Positions 8,570 through 23,221 of a stretch of DNA of 64,000 nt are shown here, one piece after another; positions within the stretch are counted from its first letter, which is position 1, and every line of letters starts with the position of its first letter. The notes under the pieces are model-generated. The model had not been told where the DNA came from, did not search any database, and was given only the letters and a program-made list of their open reading frames with translations. The DNA is from Naasia sp. SYSU D00057 (GTDB lineage Bacteria > Actinomycetota > Actinomycetes > Actinomycetales > Microbacteriaceae): the NCBI RefSeq assembly GCF_017916505.1, contig NZ_JAFMSZ010000002.1, positions 496,001 to 560,000 of the forward strand. The letters are read 5' to 3'. The translations under genes and the position numbers were made by a program.

Positions 8570-9013
8570 TTACTCCGTGGTGGTCGTGCCGCCCGTGGTG
8601 CCGCAACCGACGTCGCGCACGCCCTCGTCGGCGGTGATGGACCACGCGTCCGAGCTGCCCGTGCGGGCACCCGAGATGCAGAAGTTGCTGCCACCCGTGG
8701 CGATGGTGATCGTGTTGTCGTCGCTCGCGTTGAAGCCGTACTCGTCCAGAACGGTGGCGGCGTTACCGGTCGCGGTGCCGCTCGGGTTGGCGACGAGGTA
8801 GCTGACGTAGGCGACCTTGGCATTGCCGAGGTCCGACTCCACGGCCGAGTCCTTCGCCTGGTCCTGCTGCGTGAGGAAGACCGGGATGGCGATGGCGGCG
8901 AGGATGCCGATGATGAGCACGACGACGAGCAGCTCGATGAGCGTGAAGCCCTTCTCGTCCTTGCCGAGCTCGGCCCGCTTGGCCGCGAGAGCGGCGGTGA
9001 TGTTCTTGATCAT
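8570..9013 (-). CDS. pilA: Major type IV pilin (PilA-like prepilin)
   Basis: The 147-residue prepilin has a 22-residue charged leader ending EKG. Cleavage is before F23, with glutamate at mature +5 (FTLIELLVVVLIIG), followed by the long hydrophobic assembly helix and LAAIAIPVFLTQQ. The C-terminal half has two cysteines (NFCIS and DVGCG) that could form the usual disulphide-bonded D-region, and a Thr-rich tail. AGGAAT precedes the ATG. A 180-base region upstream with strong RNA secondary structure, and a hairpin downstream, set it apart as its own expression unit inside the pil locus. Confidence 0.93.
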   Translation of the reverse strand: MIKNITAALAAKRAELGKDEKGFTLIELLVVVLIIGILAAIAIPVFLTQQDQAKDSAVESDLGNAKVAYVSYLVANPSGTATGNAATVLDEYGFNASDDNTITIATGGSNFCISGARTGSSDAWSITADEGVRDVGCGTTGGTTTTE

Positions 9014-9193
9014 GTGATTCCTGTTCTGATCCGGTTCGGATGGACAGGAGGCCCCCCAATCGGTCCCCCAGAACGATGGTGGAGGCTGCGCCCGGCTGGC
9101 ACAGTCGGCGTAATGGGGGACATAGCACGATTTTCCGCCCCCAGTTGCAGGGACACGCCAGGATTTTGACCCCTACTTCGGGGTACAGAAGCG
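9014..9193 (-). promoter_or_regulatory. Structured 5' leader of the major pilin gene
   Basis: On the minus-strand RNA, arms at 9132-9115 and 9069-9058 pair as AAUCG plus GUCCCCC with GGGGGAC plus CGAUU (12 bp, one 6-nt bulge). They enclose a 7-bp hairpin CUGUGCC/GGCGCAG (9104-9098 with 9092-9086) and a single-stranded CCUCCACCAUCG stretch. A second small hairpin, ACCCC/GGGGU, follows the pilC stop near 9168-9184. No sigma-70 boxes were clear enough to place. Whether this is a regulatory RNA, an mRNA stabiliser or a processing site is not known. Confidence 0.5.
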
Positions 9194-10426
9194 CTACTTG
9201 ATGAGCGTGAAGATCTGGAAGATCGGCAGGTACAGCGCGACGATCATGCCGCCGATCACGACGCCGATGACGGCGATCATCAGGGGTTCGATGAGCGAGG
9301 TGAGCTGCTCGGTGGTCGTCTGCACCTCGTCGTCGTAGAAGTCGGCGATCTTGCCGAGCATCGTCTCGAGCGCGCCGCTGTCCTCACCGACGGAAATCAT
9401 CTGGGTCACCATGGCGGGGAACACCGGCTCCTCGGCGAGCGGGCCGGCGAGCGACCGGCCGGAGCGCACCGACTCCTGCACCTTGCGCAGGGCGCGCTCG
9501 ATCACCCAGTTGCCGGAGGTCTCCCCCACGATGCCGAGCGACTGCAGGATGGGCACGCCGGCGCCCATCATGGTCGACAGGTTGCGGCTGAAGCGCGCGA
9601 TGGCGACCTTGCCGAACAGGGCGCCGAACACGGGGATCTTGAGCTTCAGCGGATCGACGAACGAGCGCACGCGCTCGGTGTGCTTGTTCCGGCCCCACCA
9701 CCAGGCGAACGCGACGACGCCGACCGCGAGCACGGGCGCGACCCAGCGCATCGCCTCGGACAGCACGACGAGGATCTGCGTGGGCAGCGGCAGCTGGCCG
9801 CCGAGGTTCTCGAACATCGTCTTGAAGACGGGCACGATGAACAGGAGCATGCCGATCACGCCGAGGATCGCCATGATCAGCACGACCACGGGATAGGTGA
9901 GCGCCGACTTGATCGTCGCGCGCAGCTTCACCTCGGACTCGTAGTTGCCGGCGACCGACTCGAGCGCGTCCTCGAGGAACCCGCCGGTCTCACCCGCCCG
10001 GACGAGATTGATCAGCAGCGGCGGGAACACCTCCGGGTGCATCCCGAACGCCGCCGAGAGGGAGGCGCCCAGCTCGACCTCGTTGCGGACCTGCCCGAGC
10101 GTCTCGGCGAGCTTCTCGTTCTCGGTCTGGTCGGCGAGGATCGACAGCGTCCGCAGCAGGGAGAGCCCGGCGGCCACCATCGTCGCCATCTGGCGGCTCA
10201 TCACCGCGAGGTCCTTGAGCGCCACGCGCTTGCCCATGCCGGGGAGCGTGATCTCCCGCTGCAGGCCCGTGCCGGCCGCGGCCTCCGCGATCGAGACGGG
10301 CGAGAGGCCCATGGTCCTCAGCCGCGCGACGACCGCCGACTCGCTCGGCGCATCCAGCTTGCCGCGGTGCACGCGGCCGCCGGCATCGCGCCCGCGGTAG
10401 GCGTAGGCCTTGACGGCGGCGCTCAC
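9194..10426 (-). CDS. pilC: PilC, type IV pilus inner-membrane platform protein (GspF family)
   Basis: The 410-residue protein has the two GspF/T2SSF domains (about residues 75-198 and 278-400). Each is helical and has the family motif: FPPLLINLVRAGETGGFLE in the first and FPAMVTQMISVGEDSGALE in the second. Three membrane segments lie near 175-198, 222-243 and 375-405. PilC is the membrane platform on which the PilB and PilT ATPases act. Its ATG overlaps the pilT stop (ATGA). Length and motif spacing are normal. Confidence 0.93.
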   Translation of the reverse strand: MSAAVKAYAYRGRDAGGRVHRGKLDAPSESAVVARLRTMGLSPVSIAEAAAGTGLQREITLPGMGKRVALKDLAVMSRQMATMVAAGLSLLRTLSILADQTENEKLAETLGQVRNEVELGASLSAAFGMHPEVFPPLLINLVRAGETGGFLEDALESVAGNYESEVKLRATIKSALTYPVVVLIMAILGVIGMLLFIVPVFKTMFENLGGQLPLPTQILVVLSEAMRWVAPVLAVGVVAFAWWWGRNKHTERVRSFVDPLKLKIPVFGALFGKVAIARFSRNLSTMMGAGVPILQSLGIVGETSGNWVIERALRKVQESVRSGRSLAGPLAEEPVFPAMVTQMISVGEDSGALETMLGKIADFYDDEVQTTTEQLTSLIEPLMIAVIGVVIGGMIVALYLPIFQIFTLIK

Positions 10427-11733
10427 CGCGCCGCCCGGCGTCCGCCGCCCTCGAGGGAGAAGTCGTCGAAGTCGAAGCCGCCCGCGTGCACGGGCTCGGC
10501 CCGGTGGATGAGGCGCTTGAGGTTCTCGAGGTCCTGGGCCTTCTCGAGCGCCGCGGCGTGCGTGATGGCGCCGGAGTCGACGAGCGCTGCGAGATTCTGG
10601 TCCATCGTGTGCATGCCGAGCTCGCGGCCCGCCTGCATAGCGGAGGGGATCTGGTACGTCTTGCCCTCGCGGATGAGGTTCGCGATGGCGGGCGACGCGA
10701 ACATCACCTCGGTCGCGACCGCGCGGCCCTTGCCGCTCGCCCTCTTCACGAGCGTCTGGCAGACCACGCCCTGCAGGGTCGCCGCGAGCTGCGCCCGTAC
10801 CTGGTCCTGCTGATGAGGCGGGAACACGTCGATGATGCGGTCGACGGTCTGGGCGGCACTCTGCGTGTGCAGGGTCGCGAAGACGAGGTGGCCGGTCTCG
10901 GCCGCGGTGAGCGCGACCGAGATGGTCTCGAGGTCGCGGAGCTCGCCGATGAGGATGACGTCGGGGTCCTGCCGCAGCACGTGCTTGAGCGCGGCACCGA
11001 AGCTGTGGGTGTCGCTGCCCACCTCGCGCTGGTTGACGATCGCCTGCTTATTGGTGTGCAGGAACTCGATCGGGTCCTCCACCGTGACGATGTGGTCGGC
11101 GCGCGTGCGGTTGACGAGGTCGATGAGAGCGGCGAGGGTCGTCGACTTGCCGGACCCGGTGGGGCCGGTGACGAGGACGAGCCCGCGCGGCAGGTTCGCG
11201 AACCGGCCGATCGTGTCGGGGACGCCGAGCTCCTTCAACTGCCGGATCTCGGTCGGGATGATGCGGAACGCGCCGCCGAGCGCGTCGCGCTGCTGGTAGA
11301 AGTTGACGCGGAACCGCGAGTCGGCGTCGAGCGAGTACGCGAAGTCGAGCTCCAGCTCGCGCTCGATCGTCTCCCGCTGGGCGGGCGACAGGATGCTCGT
11401 GAGGGCGGCGGTCACCTTCTCCCGGCTCCAGACCTGCGCGCCGGGCACGGGGCGCAGGGAGCCGTCGACGCGGATCATGGGCGCCGCGCCCGCGGTGACG
11501 TGCAGGTCGGAGGCGCCGGCGTCGACGACGGCATGCAGGGCCTCGAGCAGCTCGGGGTCGTGCCCGCTCCGCTCCGGCCGGGTGCGGAGGGCGGCGGGCG
11601 CCGTCGCGCCGTAGACGGGCGCGACCGCAGGCGCACCGTAGGCAGGCGCAGCAGCGGGCGCCGCGTCCCATGCCGGCTCGGTTGCGCCGGCTCCCGACAG
11701 GTCCCAGACCGGTCGCGTGAATCCCTCAGTCAT
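10423..11733 (-). CDS. pilT: PilT, type IV pilus retraction ATPase
   Basis: The 436-residue GspE/PulE-type secretion ATPase has Walker A GPTGSGKST (residues 190-198), the Asp box VTVEDPIEF, Walker B VILIGELRD and the His box TGHLVFATLHT. It also has the PilT-specific AIRNLIRE-like motif, here AIANLIREGKTYQ. PilT depolymerises the pilus fibre and drives twitching. About 58 residues before the conserved PAS-like N-domain are Ala/Pro/Tyr-rich (AYGAP and PVYGAT repeats) and are probably a flexible extension. The start lies 34 bases after the pilB stop. Confidence 0.93.
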   Translation of the reverse strand: MTEGFTRPVWDLSGAGATEPAWDAAPAAAPAYGAPAVAPVYGATAPAALRTRPERSGHDPELLEALHAVVDAGASDLHVTAGAAPMIRVDGSLRPVPGAQVWSREKVTAALTSILSPAQRETIERELELDFAYSLDADSRFRVNFYQQRDALGGAFRIIPTEIRQLKELGVPDTIGRFANLPRGLVLVTGPTGSGKSTTLAALIDLVNRTRADHIVTVEDPIEFLHTNKQAIVNQREVGSDTHSFGAALKHVLRQDPDVILIGELRDLETISVALTAAETGHLVFATLHTQSAAQTVDRIIDVFPPHQQDQVRAQLAATLQGVVCQTLVKRASGKGRAVATEVMFASPAIANLIREGKTYQIPSAMQAGRELGMHTMDQNLAALVDSGAITHAAALEKAQDLENLKRLIHRAEPVHAGGFDFDDFSLEGGGRRAAR

Positions 11734-11767
11734 GGCGATCCCCCAATCGCTTGAATCCCTCGGCTGG

Positions 11768-13855
11768 TCAGGCGACCACGCGGAGGATCTCCTCTACGCT
11801 CGTCAGCCCCATCCGGACCTTCGCCCAGCCGTCCTCGCGGAGCGTCGACATGCCCTGCTCGATCGCCGTCTTGCCGATCGTGAGGCTCGACACCCGCTCG
11901 ACCGCGAGGCGCTCGATCTCCTCGGACACCGGCATCACCTCGTGGATGGCGATGCGGCCGCGGTAGCCGGTGCCCGAGCAGCTGGCGCAGCCGACCGGCC
12001 GGTACAGCGGCGGGATGGCCTGGCCCGGGAACAGCCCGAAGCGCAGCGGGACGAGCTTGCCCACGTCGTGGTCGTACGGCTCCTTGCAGCGGTCGCAGAG
12101 CCGGCGCGCGAGGCGCTGGGCGACGACGCAGTCGAGCGCGGAACCGACGAGGAACGGCTCGATGCCCATCTCGACGAGGCGGGTGACGGCGCTCGGCGCG
12201 TCGTTGGTGTGCAGGGTCGACAGCACGAGGTGACCGGTGAGCGACGCCTCGATCGCGATCTGCGCGGTCTCGTGATCGCGGATCTCGCCGAGCAGCACCA
12301 CGTCCGGGTCGCTGCGCAGGATGGAGCGCAGCGCGCCGGCGAAGGTGAGGCCCGCCTTCGGGTTCACCTGCACCTGGTTGATGCCGGGCATGAGGTACTC
12401 GACCGGGTCCTCGACGGTGATGACGTTGATCTCGGGGCGGGCGACCGCGCGCAGCGTGGTGTAGAGCGTCGTCGACTTGCCCGATCCTGTCGGCCCGGTG
12501 ACGAGGATCATCCCGTAGGGCTTGCTGTACGACTTCTCGTAGTTCTCGCGGTTGCGGCCGAGGATCTGCAGGTCCTCGATCGTCATGGCGGTGTTCGAGT
12601 CGTCGAGGATGCGCATGACGACCTTCTCGCCCCACACGGTGGGGAGCGTCGCGACGCGGAGATCGATCTGGCGGCCCGCGTGGGCGACCGAGATGCGACC
12701 GTCCTGCGGGCGGCGCCGCTCGGCGATGTCGATCTCGGCCATGATCTTGAGCCGCGACGTGATGCCGGCCTGGATCGCCTTCGGGGCGCTCTGCATCCGG
12801 TGCAGCACCCCGTCGATGCGGTAGCGCACCTGCACGTCGTGCTCGGCGGGCTCGATGTGGATGTCCGACGCGTGGTCCTGGATCGCCTGGCTGATGATCA
12901 GGTTGACGAACCGCACGATCGGGGCGTCGTCGTCGGCCTCGGCGACCGGCGCGACGACGACCTCCGGAGCGCTCTGCTCCTCGAGGGCGCTCGTGAGGTC
13001 GTTGAGCTCGCCGTCCGCGCGGAGGTGCCGGTCGATGGCGGCGAGCAGATCCTGGCGGACCGCGACGCGCACGTCGATGAGGCGGCCGGTGACGGCGCGC
13101 AGGTCGTCGAGAGCGATGAGGTTGCCGGGGTCGACCATGGCGACGGTGAGGCGATCGCCGGTGAGGGCGATGGGCAGGATCTCGTGCCGCCGGCACATGT
13201 TCGCCGGGACCAGCGAGACGGCGGCCGCCTCGATCGGGTAGTCGAGCAGGTCGACGGTCGGCAGGTTGGCCCGCATGGCGCGGGCGGTGGCCACCTGGGC
13301 CTCGGAGACGGCGCCGCGCGCGATGAGCGCTTCGACTGCTGCGTCCTCGTCGAGGCCCGCTGCGGACTCCAGCGCGTCCGGCGGCACGAGGCCCCGGATC
13401 ACGAGGATCTCGGTGAGCGTGGCCACACGTCCTCCTGACATGCGGAAGAGGAAGGGTGCGGCGCCCCCCAGCGCCGAACCTTCCGGAGTCCCCCCGACTC
13501 CGCTGTCAACGATAGGCGTCGGCGTGTCGCCCGGTAATCCCGCCTTCGGGTGTCGGTACTTTGGGGGACCGGCGTCCGGGTCGGCGGCGTCCTCGTCGAG
13601 GGAGGCGGCGGTGCTCGGGTTCCCTTCCGAGGGCTCCTCCGGCTGCTCCTCCGCTCCGGCGGCGGCCGGAGCGGCCGGGACCTTCACGTCCTCCGTGGGC
13701 TCCGCAGGCTGCGCGGATGCGGGCGGAGCGGCGTCCGCCGTCGCGTCCGCGCTTCCGGGCACGCCGAGGACCGGCCGGAGCTTCCGCTTGCGCGGAGGCT
13801 TCCTGCCGGTCCCGGCGGCCCCCGGATCCTCCGGAAGGGCCGCCGCGGTGCTCAT
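11768..13855 (-). CDS. pilB: PilB, type IV pilus assembly ATPase, with unusual N-terminal extension
   Basis: From the ATG at 13855 the product is 695 residues. The conserved PilB part (MshEN/GspE N-domain, ATPase) starts only near residue 144, at VATLTEILVIRGL. Walker A GPTGSGKST lies near residue 452, followed by VITVEDPVEY and VVLLGEIRDHE. A zinc tetracysteine is built from LCDRCKEP and GCASCSG. The ATG overlaps the upstream stop by four bases and residues 1-98 have normal codon use. A GTG at 13426 with AGGAGG four bases upstream would give 552 residues, closer to family length, so the true start is open. PilB powers pilus polymerisation in the cytoplasm. Confidence 0.88.
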   Translation of the reverse strand: MSTAAALPEDPGAAGTGRKPPRKRKLRPVLGVPGSADATADAAPPASAQPAEPTEDVKVPAAPAAAGAEEQPEEPSEGNPSTAASLDEDAADPDAGPPKYRHPKAGLPGDTPTPIVDSGVGGTPEGSALGGAAPFLFRMSGGRVATLTEILVIRGLVPPDALESAAGLDEDAAVEALIARGAVSEAQVATARAMRANLPTVDLLDYPIEAAAVSLVPANMCRRHEILPIALTGDRLTVAMVDPGNLIALDDLRAVTGRLIDVRVAVRQDLLAAIDRHLRADGELNDLTSALEEQSAPEVVVAPVAEADDDAPIVRFVNLIISQAIQDHASDIHIEPAEHDVQVRYRIDGVLHRMQSAPKAIQAGITSRLKIMAEIDIAERRRPQDGRISVAHAGRQIDLRVATLPTVWGEKVVMRILDDSNTAMTIEDLQILGRNRENYEKSYSKPYGMILVTGPTGSGKSTTLYTTLRAVARPEINVITVEDPVEYLMPGINQVQVNPKAGLTFAGALRSILRSDPDVVLLGEIRDHETAQIAIEASLTGHLVLSTLHTNDAPSAVTRLVEMGIEPFLVGSALDCVVAQRLARRLCDRCKEPYDHDVGKLVPLRFGLFPGQAIPPLYRPVGCASCSGTGYRGRIAIHEVMPVSEEIERLAVERVSSLTIGKTAIEQGMSTLREDGWAKVRMGLTSVEEILRVVA

Positions 13856-14421
13856 GCGCCGCAGACCTCGCTGACGAGCTCCTCGGCCATGCGCTGGATC
13901 TTCGGCTCGATGTAGGAGTCGACGGCGCGGATCACGACGGTGCGCTGCGAGCCGAGGCGGTTCACGGCCGCGTTGAAGAGGGCGTAGTACATGCGGACCA
14001 GCTCGATGCGGGCCTCGGCAGCCTTCGCCGGCGTGACGCCGCCGCGGAGAAGGGCGTCGAGCGGGGACTCCGGCTCGCTGTCGTCGAGCAGCTCATCCAC
14101 CTCGCGGCCGTCGCTGGCCGTGATCCGGACGATGCCCCGGTCGAGCCACACCTTCCACTCGCCGTCGCGCTCGAGCTCCGGGAACCGGGCGGCGGCGTTG
14201 CGGAGGAAGTGCTCGATGAGCAGCGACTCGATCGACGTGACGAGGGCGTGCAGCGGGCCGTGCGGCAGCTGGTCGAGACCGAGCTCCTCGGCGTAACGCG
14301 GGCACACCGTACAGACGTCGCTGCGCCGGCGCAGGGTGCCGGGCTCCCAGCGGGGCAGCCAGGCGAGCCACTGGGCGACGGAGCGGTCGAGCTCGCGCTC
14401 GAAGCGGTAGGGACGCAGCAT
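13852..14421 (-). CDS. Unknown protein at the head of the type IV pilus locus
   Basis: The 189-residue soluble, mostly helical protein starts MLRPYRFERELDRS and contains WLAWLPRWEPG. A CTVCP cysteine pair lies near residue 37. A predicted beta-hairpin (WKVWLDRGIVRITASDG) is followed by a long helical C-terminal half ending in VDSYIEPKIQRMAEELVSEV. I do not recognise the family. It overlaps pilB by four bases and is probably co-translated with it, so a role with the assembly ATPase is a reasonable guess. The ATG at 14421 is preferred over a longer frame that runs through a Pro/Ser/Arg-rich stretch. Confidence 0.7.
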   Translation of the reverse strand: MLRPYRFERELDRSVAQWLAWLPRWEPGTLRRRSDVCTVCPRYAEELGLDQLPHGPLHALVTSIESLLIEHFLRNAAARFPELERDGEWKVWLDRGIVRITASDGREVDELLDDSEPESPLDALLRGGVTPAKAAEARIELVRMYYALFNAAVNRLGSQRTVVIRAVDSYIEPKIQRMAEELVSEVCGA

Positions 14422-14422
14422 G

Positions 14423-14557
14423 TCAGCCCCCGATCCGGACGGAGCGGAGCGGGGCGGGGGAAGCCGAGAGCGCACGCAGGGCGCGGTCGACCACGTTCGG
14501 GGTGGTGGTCACGGTGGGTCCGTTGGGGTAAGCGGGGTCGGCGCGATGGGTGGTCAC
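14423..14557 (-). CDS. Possible 44-residue small protein leading the pilus operon
   Basis: A GTG-started frame of 44 codons ends in TGA one base before the ATG of the next pilus-locus gene. Nearly every codon ends in C or G, like true genes here. The product has Thr/Pro-rich N-terminal residues and a basic helical segment (VVDRALRALSAS) near the C-terminus. No good Shine-Dalgarno sequence is visible, and an in-frame GTG at 14590 would extend it to 55 residues. It could be a leader peptide coupled to the next gene, or a chance frame. Confidence 0.35.
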   Translation of the reverse strand: MTTHRADPAYPNGPTVTTTPNVVDRALRALSASPAPLRSVRIGG

Positions 14558-14664
14558 GTCGAGGCCCGGTCGGGTTCCCGGGCTGATCACAAGCTAGTCC
14601 CCGTGGGCGCGCCCCCACCAGGCCGCAAACGGGGGGCATGGCCGGCCGATCGCCCTTCCCCGCC

Positions 14665-14838
14665 CGGTTCAGCAGGCACCGGTTCAGCAGGCACCGGTTC
14701 AGCAGGCACCGGTTCAGCAGGCACCGGTTCGGCAGGCACCGGTTAAGCAGGCACCGGTTCAGCAGGCACGGAGCGGCTCCAGCAGGCACCGCAGGCCCTG
14801 TTCCTCCTGCTGAACCGGTTCTGCGCCTGCTGAACCGG
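14665..14838. repeat. Palindromic repeat module 1 with a seven-copy 15-bp tandem array
   Basis: Seven consecutive copies of CGGTTCAGCAGGCAC (two with one substitution) run from 14665 to 14769. An eighth diverged unit lies at 14780-14789, followed by a core with GCAGGCCCTG. Two inverted copies of CCTGCTGAACCGG then lie at 14806-14818 and 14826-14838. Direct and inverted units can pair into a large hairpin. The array makes Cys-Leu-Leu-Asn-Arg and similar pentapeptide repeats in several frames, which are not taken as genes. Confidence 0.85.
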
Positions 14839-14885
14839 CCGGCGGATGGCCGCACCTCACACCTCCGGTGATGGAGAGCGTCGGC

Positions 14886-14962
14886 TTCAGCAGGCACGGA
14901 GGGGCCTCAGCAGGCACAGCAGGCCCGGGTTTGCCTGCTGAACCGGGTCTGTGCCTGCTGAA
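14886..14962. repeat. Palindromic repeat module 2
   Basis: TTCAGCAGGCAC (14886-14897) is a perfect 12-bp inverted partner of GTGCCTGCTGAA (14951-14962). An inner pair, CAGCAGGCA (14908-14916) with TGCCTGCTG (14932-14940), flanks the core GCAGGCCCGG. The order is two direct units, core, two inverted units, which is the basic form of the family. Confidence 0.85.
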
Positions 14963-15079
14963 CGTCGTCGGCAGCGGCGACACCGGCCTCTCCGGAGACC
15001 CCGATGGTCAGGAGTCCGCGCGGCGACCGGCTCGGACTCACCCGCCCATCTCCCGGCACCCGGCGCGTCATCGCACCCC

Positions 15080-15174
15080 TTCAGCAGGCACGTAGCGACT
15101 TCAGCAGGCACCAAACGTCCTCGGCAGGCATGACAGGCCCGATTCTTCCTGCTGAGCTCCACCCGTGCCTGCTG
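15080..15174. repeat. Palindromic repeat module 3
   Basis: Direct units TTCAGCAGGCAC lie at 15080-15091 and 15100-15111, with a diverged TCGGCAGGCA at 15121-15130. The core GACAGGCCCG follows, then inverted units TCCTGCTGA (15147-15155) and GTGCCTGCTG (15165-15174). It is the most diverged of the three modules. Confidence 0.8.
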
Positions 15175-15288
15175 GAGGGGACGCGGCCGGCTCCGGGACG
15201 CCGCGCGCTCCCTCGGGTCGGCCGCTGCAAGGCCTTCCCCTCAGCGAACGACCAGGCGGCCGCCGCACCCGACGTCCCCGTCAACGGC

Positions 15289-15323
15289 GAAGGCCCCCGC
15301 TCCAGAGGGGAGCGGGGGCCTTC
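15289..15323 (-). terminator. Rho-independent-type terminator of rpoBC
   Basis: Perfect 15-bp arms (15289-15303 and 15309-15323; GAAGGCCCCCGCTCC and its complement) enclose a 5-nt loop about 100 bases after the rpoC stop. The stem is very GC-rich and followed by only a few U residues, as is usual for actinobacterial terminators. Confidence 0.85.
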
Positions 15324-15423
15324 GCGGTATGCCCTAGAGGGGCTGGGTTTTGAGACGCGGCGCAAGCATGCGCCGCCCTCAACCCGACCCGGCCGGGACC
15401 CATCGGGCCCCGGCGCGGATCGA

Positions 15424-19290
<3,867 letters not shown>

Positions 19291-19339
19291 TTTCTCTTCT
19301 TTCCTGCTTGTCAGCTAAACCGTTGAGAGGCTGCGCGGA

Positions 19340-22828
<3,489 letters not shown>

Positions 22829-23084
22829 GGAAATAACCTCCGGAGCCCCGAGGCGGGGCCGTGTCACTGTCGGTGTGCCGAGTTGGGGATGGAACGATGG
22901 GGACTGGGCTCCCCGAATGGGGTCACTCGGTAGAGTGGGGCCAGAACGCGCGACGAGACACCGGGGCGAACTGCACGGGGCATACACCGTCCGGGGTGAG
23001 GTCGAGGGTTCTGAGCGCGCGACCGCCGACCGCAATATGAAGGCGTGATTCGTCCAAGAAGGATGAGTGGGAGCGCAAGGGTCT
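22829..23084 (-). other. Long untranslated leader of rpoB
   Basis: About 250 bases separate the predicted start of transcription from the TTG start of rpoB. The stretch holds GGAGG at 22837-22841 and several G/C runs able to fold. No well-coded ORF was seen, and none of the textbook r-protein leader structures could be recognised by eye. Confidence 0.55.
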
Positions 23085-23113
23085 ACTATATGTCGGCCGC
23101 GTCGGCGTGTAAA
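23085..23113 (-). promoter_or_regulatory. rpoBC promoter (sigma-70 type)
   Basis: On the minus strand TTTACA (23113-23108) and TATAGT (23090-23085) are separated by exactly 17 bases. This is the best consensus promoter in the window. Transcription should begin near 23078. Confidence 0.8.
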
Positions 23114-23221
23114 GCCGAATCTTGACCTTCACTGTCATCGCGGGGTATAACCCCCGGCCACGCCGCCGCATTCCCGCGGAATCCCGCGGATCCGGGCCGT
23201 CCGAGAGGCTCCGGGGCGGGG

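Larger units (their letters stand above)
14558..15288. other. Gene-free interval between the pilus locus and rpoC
   Basis: Apart from the three repeat modules I see no gene here. The stretch nearest the pilus genes (14560-14660) should hold their promoter, but no convincing -35/-10 pair was found. Between modules the sequence is ordinary GC-rich DNA without long inverted repeats. Confidence 0.6.

Noticed and set aside
9014-9193. Definite GEMM (c-di-GMP-I) riboswitch
   Set aside because: The conserved GGCAAACC/ACGCAAAGCC core is missing and the helices are too short, so only an unassigned structured leader is claimed.
14665-15174. Pentapeptide-repeat proteins (Cys-Leu-Leu-Asn-Arg and Arg-Phe-Ser-Arg-His types) encoded by the repeat modules
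   Set aside because: A 15-bp tandem repeat gives pentapeptide repeats in every frame. The frames do not share starts or ribosome sites, and inverted modules break the pattern.
14665-15174. CRISPR array
   Set aside because: The units are 15 bp, adjacent without unique spacers, and occur in both orientations; no cas genes are in the window.
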